A stretch of 64,000 nucleotides of DNA, from positions 2,480,001 to 2,544,000 of the forward strand of contig NZ_JAGIOP010000002.1 of assembly GCF_017876775.1 (NCBI RefSeq), given 5' to 3'. The stretch's first letter is position 1; every line of letters begins with the position of its first letter. The stretch comes from Mycolicibacterium lutetiense (lineage in GTDB: Bacteria > Actinomycetota > Actinomycetes > Mycobacteriales > Mycobacteriaceae). Shown here piece after piece: positions 1 to 8,206 of the stretch. The position numbers and the translations under genes were made by a program. The notes beneath the pieces were generated by a model that saw only the letters and a program-made list of their open reading frames with translations, ran no database searches and had not been told where the DNA came from.

Positions 1-80
1 AACGGCTTTCGGCCTCAACCGCAGTGTGCTGCATCCACCCGAAGGGAAGCTTGCGAAGAATGAGGCCGCCTGGTTTCCGC

Positions 81-2042
81 ATGGTCAGACACTCGGGAAT
101 CGCAACCAGCAGAAGACTCAGATATCTGTCGGTACTCCTGACGATTGCGCTGACCGCGGTGAGCGCCGGACCCGCAATCAGCACGGCCACGGCCGACCCC
201 ACACAGACGCGCTATTCGCTGGCGAACGGCTGTTACACGATCAACGCTCCGACCGGGCCGCTGGCGCCGACCGCCGGACCGTACCGGATGCACGCGACAG
301 CGCTCGGTGAATACCTGCTCTACGGCCGCAACGGTGATCTGCTCAACGCATCGTTGCAGTCGGTCAATACCGTGCGCACGCCGGCCCTGACATCGGTGTG
401 GCGCGTGGACGGTTCCGGCGCAAGCGGATTCATCCTCACCAATACCGCCACCCGGGGTAGCACTCCTGTCACCTTCGTGCCGGCGGCCGGGTGCGCGGAG
501 TACCCCGAGGCTGACGACGGGACCACCGGCATGCCGGTGCCGAGCGTCGCCCCGGACGGGTCGATCGTCGGAACGATCGATACGCATGTGCACGTCACCG
601 CCTACGAGTTCATGGGCGGCAACTTCCACTGCGGACGGCCCTGGCATCCCCTCGGCGCGCCCTACGCGCTGCCCGATTGTTCCCAGTACCGCGGCGGCAC
701 CAACGGCCTGGTCGCCAGTTTCCTCGACTACGGCGAACCGTTCCACGCCACCGACACTCGCGGTTGGCCGACCTTCCGCGACTGGCCCAGGCCGTCCGTG
801 CTCAGCACCGAGGGCACCTACTGGACCAGTATCGAGCGGACCTGGAAAGCCGGCCTGCGCATGATGACCGTCGACCTGGTCGACAACGAATCGCTGTGCA
901 TGCTGATGACCAGCCGTCGAAACCAATGCAACGACATGACTTCCGTGCGGACCCAGGCAGCGAGCCTGCGCGCACTGCAGGACTACATCGATGCCCAGGC
1001 CGGCGGGCCAGGGCAAGGGTTCTTCCGCATCGTCACCGATCCCGCCTCAGCGCGCCGGGTCGCCGCATCCGGCAAGCTCGCCGTGATGCTCGGTATGGAA
1101 GTGTCCGACGCGATGAATTGCGGTGTGGTGCTGGGCGTGCCGAAATGTGGGCCGGGCGATGTCGACCGCTGGCTCGCAGAACTCCGGAATCTCGGTGTCA
1201 GTAGCTTCTTCCCGATCCACAAGTTCGACAACGCGTTCGGCGGCACCAAGATGGACAGCGATGCCACCGGCCTCTTGGTGAACGCGGGCAACTTCATGCA
1301 GACCGGCACATTCTGGAATGTCCAGTCCTGCACCGGTCCCGAACACGACAACACTCAGCCCTCGGTGCCGCTGGCCGGCAACATCAATCAATTCCTGGCC
1401 AGGCTCGTCGGACCCCTGATCGGCGGTGCATCGCTGCCGCTCTATGCCCCCGGGCCCCACTGCAACGTCCGCCGTCTGACAGCGATGGGCAATTACCTGA
1501 TCAACGCCATGATGGACCAGGGCTTTCTCATCGAGGTCGACCACCTGGACGAGGTCACCGCCGACGAGGTCATGAGCATCATCGAACGGCGGCAGTATCC
1601 CGGCGTGGTGTCCTCGCACAGCTGGGGCTCAGATCGCACCATCCAACGTGTCTACGCCGTAGGCGGTTTCGCCACCCCGTACGCCGGTCCAGCCGCAAGT
1701 GCCATCGGCGCCTGGCGCCAGTACCGGGCCATGCCGCGCCCGAGCTCGGACTTCGGTTTCGGCTTCGGTTCCGACATGAACGGCCTGGCACCCCAGGGCG
1801 GGCCACTCGGCGCCGGCGTCGTCACGTACCCGTTCACCTCACACGACGGTCAGGTGACCTTCGACCGGGAACGTTGGGGCGAGCGCACTTTCGATATCAA
1901 CACCGATGGCACCGCCACCTACGGCAGCTACGCGGACTGGCTCGAAGCGATCCGCGTCCTCGGCGGGCCGCAGATCATGACCGACATGTTCAACGGCGCG
2001 GAGGTCTATCTGCGGCTGTGGGAACGGGTGCGAGGCGGATAG
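81..2042 (+). CDS. Secreted M19-like metal-dependent amidohydrolase
   Basis: Predicted exported hydrolase of the amidohydrolase/renal dipeptidase (M19) fold. A basic stretch followed by a hydrophobic segment and SATADP-like cleavage region forms a Sec signal peptide. After a ~150-residue N-terminal region comes the metal-binding TIDTHVH motif. Later come a VDHLDE strand, a VSSHSWGS segment and a GFGSDMNG motif resembling the GSDFDG signature of M19 enzymes. The substrate cannot be told from sequence. I chose the ATG at 81 because it places the Arg-rich n-region directly before the hydrophobic core; in-frame ATGs at 60 and 24 are alternatives, and 60 has a purine-rich GGAAG about 10 bases upstream. 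At about 650 aa it is longer than a classical dipeptidase because of the N-terminal extension. The gene converges on the next gene with an 11-base gap. Confidence 0.75.
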   Translation: MVRHSGIATSRRLRYLSVLLTIALTAVSAGPAISTATADPTQTRYSLANGCYTINAPTGPLAPTAGPYRMHATALGEYLLYGRNGDLLNASLQSVNTVRTPALTSVWRVDGSGASGFILTNTATRGSTPVTFVPAAGCAEYPEADDGTTGMPVPSVAPDGSIVGTIDTHVHVTAYEFMGGNFHCGRPWHPLGAPYALPDCSQYRGGTNGLVASFLDYGEPFHATDTRGWPTFRDWPRPSVLSTEGTYWTSIERTWKAGLRMMTVDLVDNESLCMLMTSRRNQCNDMTSVRTQAASLRALQDYIDAQAGGPGQGFFRIVTDPASARRVAASGKLAVMLGMEVSDAMNCGVVLGVPKCGPGDVDRWLAELRNLGVSSFFPIHKFDNAFGGTKMDSDATGLLVNAGNFMQTGTFWNVQSCTGPEHDNTQPSVPLAGNINQFLARLVGPLIGGASLPLYAPGPHCNVRRLTAMGNYLINAMMDQGFLIEVDHLDEVTADEVMSIIERRQYPGVVSSHSWGSDRTIQRVYAVGGFATPYAGPAASAIGAWRQYRAMPRPSSDFGFGFGSDMNGLAPQGGPLGAGVVTYPFTSHDGQVTFDRERWGERTFDINTDGTATYGSYADWLEAIRVLGGPQIMTDMFNGAEVYLRLWERVRGG

Positions 2043-2053
2043 CTCACTGGCGC

Positions 2054-2902
2054 TCACGCAGGCCGACGCCGCAACCCACCCAAAAGCGCGACGACGATCC
2101 CGAACACCACGAGCGCACCGCCGGCGGCCAGGCTGAGGTTGAGCCAGTGGTGCAGGCTGTCGATCGCGTGGCCGGCCATGGCGTCGGCGATCTGGCGGAT
2201 GTCGCCGCTGGTGTGGTTGAGCGCCTCGTTGAGGTAGCGCCGTCCTGCCTCCAACCCGGCCCACCCGGCGGCGCCCACCAGCAAGCCGGAAATGCCCAAC
2301 GCAGCAAGGGTTTTACCGCGGGCGCGGGCGGCGGCCAGGGTCAGCAGGGCGAAGACGCCGGCCAGCACCGTCACGCCCACACTGGCCCATGGGCCCCACA
2401 CCGCCAGCGGCCGCAAGATCCCGGGCCGCAAACTGTCCGGCGCCGATGACGCGATGGGGACCGTAAGTGTCTGTGGCACTTCGATACCGAATTCGGTCAG
2501 GGTTTTGCGGAACGAGGCATCCCTGAGCATCGGGGCCACATCGATCACCCAGCTGCCGTTCTCATCCCGCGACAGCCGGTCGGTGAACATCCAGGTGTGC
2601 GCGAGTTGGTTGGCCAGCGCGAACTGTCCGGGGAAGTCCGGTCCTGCGGTGTAGGCGCCGGCCACGGCACGGATCTGCCGTGCGTCCACGTCGGACCCGC
2701 TGCGCGCCGCCAGGGACTGGACCTGGGTCGTGAGTTCACCGGCGACGGCCTGCTGCAACTGCGGGTCGGCGGCCGCGCCTGCGGCAAACGACGAGTAGCC
2801 CTGCTGGTCGATGATGTTCTTCTGCACCCACGCCGACGGCACCGCGGCGGCCAGCAGGATCGTCGTCAGCATCCACAGGAACAGCGTCATGACGAATCGC
2901 AC
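2054..2902 (-). CDS. Conserved mycobacterial membrane protein
   Basis: 282-aa membrane protein of unknown function. An N-terminal hydrophobic helix (about residues 3-25) acts as a signal anchor. It is followed by a ~150-residue extracytoplasmic domain and three hydrophobic segments near the C-terminus (starting about residues 165, 200 and 255) that end in a short Arg-rich tail. The start is GTG; an ATG four codons in is equally possible. It lies 26 bases downstream of ppk2 on the same strand, so the two are probably cotranscribed. No catalytic motif was recognised. Confidence 0.7.
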   Translation of the reverse strand: MRFVMTLFLWMLTTILLAAAVPSAWVQKNIIDQQGYSSFAAGAAADPQLQQAVAGELTTQVQSLAARSGSDVDARQIRAVAGAYTAGPDFPGQFALANQLAHTWMFTDRLSRDENGSWVIDVAPMLRDASFRKTLTEFGIEVPQTLTVPIASSAPDSLRPGILRPLAVWGPWASVGVTVLAGVFALLTLAAARARGKTLAALGISGLLVGAAGWAGLEAGRRYLNEALNHTSGDIRQIADAMAGHAIDSLHHWLNLSLAAGGALVVFGIVVALLGGLRRRPA

Positions 2903-2928
2903 GCCGTCCTCCTACTCCCGGGCGGCGG

Positions 2929-3786
2929 TCAGTCCGACAGCGCGCGCCCAACGATCAGCGGATCGGCGTGGCCGACCACCTCAAAATCCTTGTTGTCGTA
3001 ATCGAACTTACCGAGCACGTAGCGCATGGCGTTGATGCGGGCGCGTTTCTTGTCGTTGCTCTTGACCACGGTCCAGGGCGCCGTTTCGGTGTCGGTCCAG
3101 GCGAACATCTCTTCCTTGGCCGCGGTGTAGTCGTCCCATTTGTCCAGCGATGCGAGGTCGGTGGGTGAGAGTTTCCACTGCCGCACGGGGTCGACCTGGC
3201 GGATGGTGAACCGGGTGCGCTGCTCGGATTGTGTGACGGAGAACCACAGTTTGGTCAGGCTGATGCCGTCGTTGACCAGCATCTGCTCGAACAACGGGGT
3301 TTGACGGATGAACTCGGCGTGCTGCTTGGGCGAGCAGTAGCCCATCACCCGCTCCACACCGGCGCGGTTGTACCAGGAGCGATCGAACAGGACGATCTCA
3401 CCGGCGGCGGGCAGATGCTGCACGTACCGCTGGAAGTACCACTGAGTGCGTTCTCTTTCGGTGGGTTTCTCCAGTGCGACGACGCGGGCTCCGCGGGGGT
3501 TGAGGTGCTCCATGAACCGCTTGATGGTGCCGCCCTTGCCGGCCGCGTCGCGTCCCTCGAACACGATGACGTGCCTCAGCCCGTTGCCCTGGCTCCACTT
3601 CTGCAGCTTCAGCAGTTCGATCTGCAGAAGCCGCTTCTGCTCCTCGTACTCGAGGCGGCTCATGCGCTCGTCGTACGGGTAGTTCTCACGCCAGGTGTCG
3701 ACGACCTCGCCGCCGGGTTCCAGCAGCAGCACGGGGTCGTCATCGTCGTCGTCACGGATCGTGTAGCCGGTGATGTCGAGAGTCAC
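2929..3786 (-). CDS. ppk2: Polyphosphate kinase 2 (PPK2)
   Basis: Cytoplasmic PPK2-family kinase that transfers phosphate between polyphosphate and nucleotides, usually favouring NDP to NTP synthesis. It has the P-loop FEGRDAAGKGG (residues about 76-86) and the Walker B region LFDRSWYNRAG (about 133-143), both typical of the family, followed by a lid rich in Arg/Lys. The 285-aa length is normal for a one-domain PPK2, although the N-terminus carries an Asp run (residues 12-17). The start is GTG. M. tuberculosis has an equivalent enzyme (Rv3232c). It leads a probable two-gene unit with the downstream membrane protein. Confidence 0.93.
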   Translation of the reverse strand: MTLDITGYTIRDDDDDDPVLLLEPGGEVVDTWRENYPYDERMSRLEYEEQKRLLQIELLKLQKWSQGNGLRHVIVFEGRDAAGKGGTIKRFMEHLNPRGARVVALEKPTERERTQWYFQRYVQHLPAAGEIVLFDRSWYNRAGVERVMGYCSPKQHAEFIRQTPLFEQMLVNDGISLTKLWFSVTQSEQRTRFTIRQVDPVRQWKLSPTDLASLDKWDDYTAAKEEMFAWTDTETAPWTVVKSNDKKRARINAMRYVLGKFDYDNKDFEVVGHADPLIVGRALSD

Positions 3787-3849
3787 CGGCCGACGGTATC
3801 CACCCCGGCAAACACCGAGGTGTCGCCGGGGTGAACGCCTGGTGGTGCG

Positions 3850-5379
3850 TTACTTGGCTTTACGGCGCGGGCGTGCCAACGACAGCTTGGTCATCAGCTT
3901 GTTCATCCGGGCCAGCGCCTTCTCCGAGTTGTTGTAGTAGCTGCCGCCGGCGCCGACGTTGGTGCGCGGCACCACCACGGTCTCCTGCTTGCAGAACTTG
4001 CGCACCCCGTCGACACCGCCGAAGCGGGCACCGATGCCCGAGGTCTTCCAGCCGCCCATCGGTGCGGTGGTGCACATCAGGTTGGAGATGACGTCGTTGA
4101 CGTTGACCGCACCACAATCGAGCTGTAGCGCAATCGCTTTGGCTCGCTCGACGTCCTTGGAGAAGACCGAGGCGCTCAGGCCGTACGGGCTGTCGTTGGC
4201 CAGGCGGACGGCCTCCTCGACCGAGGACACCTTCATGATCGGCAGTGTCGGACCGAAGGTCTCCTCGCTCATGCAGGCCATCGAGTGGTCGACGTCGACA
4301 AGGACGGTCGGCTCGAAGAAGCTGCCGCCGCCCTCGGGACGCTTGCCTCCGGTCAGCGCCTTCGCGCCGGCGGCGACGGCCGCGTTGACGTGGCGTTCGG
4401 TGATCGCCACCTGGCTCTCGTCGATCTGCGATCCGAAGTGGTAGCCCTCGCCGGTGCCCATCTTGAGGTTCTCCACCGCACGCACGGTGGCCGCGACGAA
4501 CTGGTCATAGACGGGCTCAAGCGCATACACGCGCTCGACGGACACACAGGTCTGGCCGGCGTTGAACATCGCGCCCCACACCGCGGCGTTGGCGGCCAGC
4601 TCGACGTCGGCGTCTTCCAGCACGATCATCGGGTCCTTGCCGCCGAGCTCCAGGCTCACCGGGGTCAGACGGCGGGCGGCACGCTCCATCACCTTGGTGC
4701 CCGTCGCGCTGGAACCGGTGAACTGGATGTAGTCGGAGTTGTCGATGACGGCCTCCGACACCGCACGCGCACCCTGCGCCAAAGCAAATACCTCGGGTGC
4801 ACCGGAGTCCAGCCAGCCGCGCAGCAGTACCTCGGCGGTCAGCGGGGTGCGCTCGGACGGCTTGAGCAGCACCGCGCAGCCGGCGGCCAGGGCGCCGATG
4901 GCGTCCATCATGGCGTTGGCGACGGGGTAGTTCCACGGCGCGATAATCCCGATGACGGGACGCGGCCGGTAATGCACGGCGATCTTCTTGATGGACAGGA
5001 AGGGCAGCGGAGCCGGGCGGGAGTCAGGCGTCATCGCCTTCTCGACCACCTTGATGTAGTACGACAGGATCATGATCAGCAGCGGGACCTCCTGCGCGGC
5101 GTCCATGGCCGACTTACCGGTCTCGGCGATCAGGAGTTTCTCGATCTCGTCGCGGTGGTCCCCCAGCCACACCGCGTAGCGGGACAGCACCTTGGCGCGC
5201 CCCTTGGCGCCGCGGGCTTCCCACTCCTTTTGCGCTTCGCGCAGGCCGGCCGCGATACGTGGCACGTCGGCGGCATCGGTCCAGGTCACCTGGCCGGCGA
5301 CGGCGCCGGTCGCGGGGTTGTGGATGGTTCCGGTACCGGTGAACTCTCCGGTCAGATCAACATCAGGCGTCGCTGTCAT
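3850..5379 (-). CDS. NAD(P)-dependent aldehyde dehydrogenase
   Basis: Aldehyde dehydrogenase superfamily enzyme, related to the succinate-semialdehyde/GabD2-type group, oxidising an aldehyde to the acid with NAD(P). Catalytic residues are visible in 509-aa numbering: PWN Asn150, KPSE Lys173, the FTGS nucleotide loop at 220-223, LELGGK Glu244 and GQTC nucleophile Cys278. The C-terminus has a basic tail (PRRKAK). I chose ATG 5379 because the ALDH-like sequence begins soon after; an ATG at 5400 and an upstream start at 5430 remain possible. A palindrome lies about 45 bases upstream (see 5424-5437). The natural substrate cannot be assigned. Confidence 0.88.
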   Translation of the reverse strand: MTATPDVDLTGEFTGTGTIHNPATGAVAGQVTWTDAADVPRIAAGLREAQKEWEARGAKGRAKVLSRYAVWLGDHRDEIEKLLIAETGKSAMDAAQEVPLLIMILSYYIKVVEKAMTPDSRPAPLPFLSIKKIAVHYRPRPVIGIIAPWNYPVANAMMDAIGALAAGCAVLLKPSERTPLTAEVLLRGWLDSGAPEVFALAQGARAVSEAVIDNSDYIQFTGSSATGTKVMERAARRLTPVSLELGGKDPMIVLEDADVELAANAAVWGAMFNAGQTCVSVERVYALEPVYDQFVAATVRAVENLKMGTGEGYHFGSQIDESQVAITERHVNAAVAAGAKALTGGKRPEGGGSFFEPTVLVDVDHSMACMSEETFGPTLPIMKVSSVEEAVRLANDSPYGLSASVFSKDVERAKAIALQLDCGAVNVNDVISNLMCTTAPMGGWKTSGIGARFGGVDGVRKFCKQETVVVPRTNVGAGGSYYNNSEKALARMNKLMTKLSLARPRRKAK

Positions 5380-5423
5380 GGGGCCTATGTTAATCACCAT
5401 TTGTGATGCACGTCGCTTCGGGG

Positions 5424-5437
5424 TTGACACCTGTCAA
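5424..5437. promoter_or_regulatory. Palindrome TTGACA-CC-TGTCAA upstream of ALDH
   Basis: A perfect 6+6 inverted repeat with a 2-base spacer, 45-58 bases upstream of the ALDH start. On the coding strand it also supplies a TTGACA hexamer, though no convincing -10 lies at the right spacing. Such short palindromes are typical TetR/GntR-family operators in mycobacterial lipid and aldehyde catabolism genes. No regulator gene is adjacent. Confidence 0.45.
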
Positions 5438-5530
5438 GTTGCGGGGCGGTTCGCCGCTGGCGCCGACCGTGCACTCAGATCGGCGAGAGCGCGGCGACCC
5501 CTCGTCGCCGCGCTCTGCGCCGGTCACAAC

Positions 5531-6658
5531 TCAGTCGTCAGAATCCTTCTTCGAGCTGAGCTTCTTGGCAGTCTTGTCGGCCGCTTCCCGCACCTTCTTC
5601 ACGACCTTGTCCACGTTCGCCTTGGCCCGCTCCGTGCGCTTCTCGGCCCTGCCCTTGGCGTTGCCGAGAGCGGCATTGAGGTTGGTGACGTGCGGCTTGA
5701 GGTTGGCCACGCTCGAGCCGGTGTCGGGCTTCTCGTCAGTGGTCGACAGCTGCCGGCTCGGGTTGAGATTGTTGGTGATCACGTTGCCGGTGCTGTCCAC
5801 CTTGTCCCTGACGCCGAGGACGCCGGCGGCAGCGACCCGCACGGAATCGCGCGCACCGATCAGTTGCTTGTTGCGGAACTGCATGACGGCGCCGTCACCG
5901 GTCGGGTCGGTCGGTTCGTGATTGGTGCCGCCACCGAGCGAATCCGGGAGCGCTTCGGCGAGCCCCTCGATCGCCGGATCCGCGGCCCACATCGGGGCGT
6001 CGATGTATTCCTTGACCGCCTTGTAGACCTGAAGGTTGTCGCCGGACGCCATAGCCTGCGCGACGGTCACCAGGCCGGCCGCCCCGAGCAGGACGCCGTT
6101 GACGCTCCGGACCGCCGACTCTTGCAGTCCCGCGGCGAGCGCCGCGACGTAGTTGTCGTTGGGCCACGGCTTGTCGACGTTGAGCACCTGTGCGACCTGA
6201 GTGTTGATGTCGTCCCGGAGGCCCAGGAGTTCGTTGTTGCGGAACTGCATGAAGGCGCCGTCACCGGCAGAGGTGCTGGTGACATGGTCGGAGCCGCCGC
6301 CGAACTCTTCCGGCAGGGTGATGGCAATCGCCTCGATGAGCGGATCGGCGACATAGGTCGGCGAATCGACGATCTGGCGAATCTGGGAGAACAGTCGCTC
6401 GTTGTCACCGCCTGCGAGCTGGGCCGCCAGGACGAAGGGGGTGAGCGGTGCCTGTACGAACTGGTCGACCAGGCGCTCGCCGGCGATGATCGTCAAGGCA
6501 ATCTGATCCTTGCCCTCGAAGCTGGCCATCAGCGCGGCCTGGGCACTGACGACGCGCGGCGGCGTGGGTGTCGACGATGCGACCGGAGTGATCGCGATGA
6601 CGCCGGCGGCGGCGACGGCGACGCAAGCGGTGAGACCGCTCGAGACACGACTGTTCAT
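5531..6658 (-). CDS. Secreted protein with tandem duplicated domain and Lys-rich tail
   Basis: 375-aa predicted exported protein, not assigned to a named family. Residues 1-28 form a signal peptide. Residues 78-151 and 199-272 are two copies of the same unit, sharing ADPxIE, a GGG(S/T) turn and the GDGA(F/V)MQFRN motif, so an internal duplication is directly visible. The last ~50 residues are Lys/Ala/Arg-rich, resembling the heparin- or DNA-binding tails of mycobacterial HBHA-type proteins (inference). The ATG at 6658 is preceded by GAGGGG at a good ribosome-binding distance. A direct-repeat motif lies 74-91 bases upstream. The gene stands alone on its strand, with the ALDH gene downstream. 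Confidence 0.72.
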   Translation of the reverse strand: MNSRVSSGLTACVAVAAAGVIAITPVASSTPTPPRVVSAQAALMASFEGKDQIALTIIAGERLVDQFVQAPLTPFVLAAQLAGGDNERLFSQIRQIVDSPTYVADPLIEAIAITLPEEFGGGSDHVTSTSAGDGAFMQFRNNELLGLRDDINTQVAQVLNVDKPWPNDNYVAALAAGLQESAVRSVNGVLLGAAGLVTVAQAMASGDNLQVYKAVKEYIDAPMWAADPAIEGLAEALPDSLGGGTNHEPTDPTGDGAVMQFRNKQLIGARDSVRVAAAGVLGVRDKVDSTGNVITNNLNPSRQLSTTDEKPDTGSSVANLKPHVTNLNAALGNAKGRAEKRTERAKANVDKVVKKVREAADKTAKKLSSKKDSDD

Positions 6659-6731
6659 AGGTGAAATCCCCTCGATGACTTGCCATTTGGGCTTGGCCGA
6701 TCCCTCGGCGCGCACCGAAATTTACCCTGCA

Positions 6732-6749
6732 CTCAGGTTTTTCTCAGGT
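6732..6749 (-). promoter_or_regulatory. Direct repeat CCTGAG-N5-CCTGAG, response-regulator type box
   Basis: In the sense of the downstream gene it reads ACCTGAGAAAAACCTGAG: two copies of CCTGAG with an 11-base period, one helical turn. This is the geometry bound by OmpR/PhoB-family response regulators, and it resembles what I remember of MprA boxes (not checked). A near-identical element in the same relative orientation lies upstream of the giant Gly-rich gene (27186-27202). Confidence 0.5.
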
Positions 6750-6920
6750 AGCTATCGGCACATACTTGCGTGCGCAAATACCTCACACCGCGACGCTGTT
6801 GCCGCAAAGCGGAAACGCAACCATCTACGCAGCTCGCGCCCGTCACCGATGTTTGCCGACAAGCAGCATGAGACTGAAAGCCTTGCATGACGCAATACCA
6901 AGAAACGATCGACCGATACG

Positions 6921-6945
6921 AACTATCAACTGGTACTTGATAGTT
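6921..6945. promoter_or_regulatory. 9-base perfect inverted repeat with 7-base spacer
   Basis: AACTATCAA (6921-6929) and TTGATAGTT (6937-6945) are exact reverse complements separated by CTGGTAC. The size matches a TetR-family operator. It has no T-tract, so it does not look like a terminator. It lies 108 bases beyond the 3' end of the PAP2 gene and 263 bases upstream of the secreted-protein start, with no regulator gene nearby. Confidence 0.45.
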
Positions 6946-7052
6946 AATCGATCGCGAAAATGCCAGGAGACGATCGGCTGCCGTACCGCACCGGACGGCT
7001 CCACGACGTGCATTGCCGGAGCGCACCCGAACGGAGGCGGAAAGAGGGCGGC

Positions 7053-7625
7053 TCAGCGAACGTCGAGCGAGGCGCTACCCACCCCGTCATGGTGCTCATC
7101 GCGGGCGAAAATCGCGGCGATACCCACCACCGAGGTGCCCAGCAGCACCCCGCCCACGGTGTCGGTGAAGTAGTGAAAGGTCATCGACAGGCCGAACATG
7201 CCGAGCAGGACGACGCTGACCGCCGCGACCAGCGCCCACAGCCGCATCCCGGCCAGCAGCACGAGCAGGCTCGTCACCGCGACGAGGAAGGTGGTGTGGC
7301 CGCTGGGATAGGCCAGCGCGCCACCCTTCTCCCTGCCGAAGATCGGCTTGATCACGCGCACCACAGTGATCGCCACCAGCGGGCTCACCACCATGGCGAG
7401 CGCCAACCGTTTCCGGTGTCGCCGCAGCGCCACGACGATGCCGACCAGCAAGGCGGCCACCACCACCAACGGCGTGCTGAACACCAGAAAGACGTCCCGA
7501 TACGAACCGAGCTCGTCCCCGACGTGCTGAAACCGGTCATCGATCGGCACCGGCCCGGTGCGTACCGCCCAGCCGAGCAGCACCATGGCGGTGAGGCCGA
7601 CCAGCGGCCACCACCGGGCGATCAC
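7053..7625 (-). CDS. PAP2-family membrane phosphatase
   Basis: 190-aa integral membrane phosphatase of the PAP2/lipid phosphate phosphatase family, likely acting on a lipid phosphate or pyrophosphate at the outer face of the membrane. Several hydrophobic helices surround the three PAP2 motifs: KPIFGRE (C1, somewhat degenerate), YPSGHT (C2) and FHYFTD (C3, with catalytic His and Asp). The start is the GTG at 7625, whose GTGA overlaps the stop of the upstream DinB-like gene, giving translational coupling. The open frame continues upstream, but that part is an out-of-frame shadow of the DinB gene. Confidence 0.85.
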   Translation of the reverse strand: MIARWWPLVGLTAMVLLGWAVRTGPVPIDDRFQHVGDELGSYRDVFLVFSTPLVVVAALLVGIVVALRRHRKRLALAMVVSPLVAITVVRVIKPIFGREKGGALAYPSGHTTFLVAVTSLLVLLAGMRLWALVAAVSVVLLGMFGLSMTFHYFTDTVGGVLLGTSVVGIAAIFARDEHHDGVGSASLDVR

Positions 7626-8152
7626 GGGATGATGCCGCGCAGATACGCCGCCTGGCCCAGATGCTGGGCGCAATCGTCGATGATGCTGACCAGCCGTGCG
7701 CTCGCCGTCACCGGGGGGTTCCACCGGGTATCGACGATGCGGCCGAGTTCGGAGGCCGTCACCCCGGCGATGTAGGCCAGCGTCGCCTTGTGCACGGCCA
7801 GGTAGTAGCCGGCCAGCAGGTCGGCCGGGGCATGCACCTTCGCCACGTCCTCGGGGCTGTGGCCGTACCCGATGTCGTCGCTCGGCAGGTCGAGCCCGAA
7901 CCGGTCCTTCCAGCCGTCCCTGGTCCACACCTGCTCGATCCCGGCGATGTCGCACAACTGCAGGTCCTGGCAGCGGGCGCTGTGCCAGATCAGCCAGGCG
8001 ATGCTGTTGGCCTGCGGGGTGGGCCGGTAACTCGACACCTCCTCGGTGAGATCGTCGGTGAGATCGTCGACATGCTCGATGAGCCGGGTGAATGCGTCGC
8101 GCAGTAATTCGCGGACGGCACCGGAATCAGCGTCGGAATCAGCGGCACTCAT
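7622..8152 (-). CDS. DinB-like/DUF664 four-helix protein
   Basis: 176-aa DinB-superfamily protein. Recognisable features are the helix containing [14 protein letters not shown], a central helix with [11 protein letters not shown], and the late [19 protein letters not shown] segment. The spaced His residues would form the metal triad of the superfamily. In actinobacteria such proteins include mycothiol-dependent enzymes, but the specific activity is unknown. I prefer the ATG at 8152; the open frame extends to 8203, but that would leave only a few bases to the divergent kinase gene. It is coupled to the downstream PAP2 gene by a GTGA overlap. Confidence 0.8.
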   Translation of the reverse strand: MSAADSDADSGAVRELLRDAFTRLIEHVDDLTDDLTEEVSSYRPTPQANSIAWLIWHSARCQDLQLCDIAGIEQVWTRDGWKDRFGLDLPSDDIGYGHSPEDVAKVHAPADLLAGYYLAVHKATLAYIAGVTASELGRIVDTRWNPPVTASARLVSIIDDCAQHLGQAAYLRGIIP

Positions 8153-8206
8153 GGTCTCGACGCTACTCGCGAACCGGGTCGCCACTGGTCCGACTACGAT
8201 CACTGG

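Larger units (their letters stand above)
6659..7052. other. 394-base intergenic region with several symmetric motifs
   Basis: No convincing gene. Short open frames on both strands lack coding character. Working away from the secreted-protein start it holds an 11-base-periodic direct repeat (6732-6749), an imperfect TTGCG/CGCAA inverted repeat (6766-6777) and a long inverted repeat (6921-6945). The sequence around 6890-6960 is clearly more AT-rich than its surroundings. Confidence 0.6.

Noticed and set aside
6733..7026. 97-codon minus-strand open frame and overlapping plus-strand frames
   Set aside because: Cys/Arg-rich, no ribosome site, lies across palindromic regulatory-looking DNA; composition not like the genes here.
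7626..7955. N-terminal extension of the PAP2 open frame
   Set aside because: It reads the DinB-like gene out of frame; the GTG at 7625 with GTGA overlap is the logical start.
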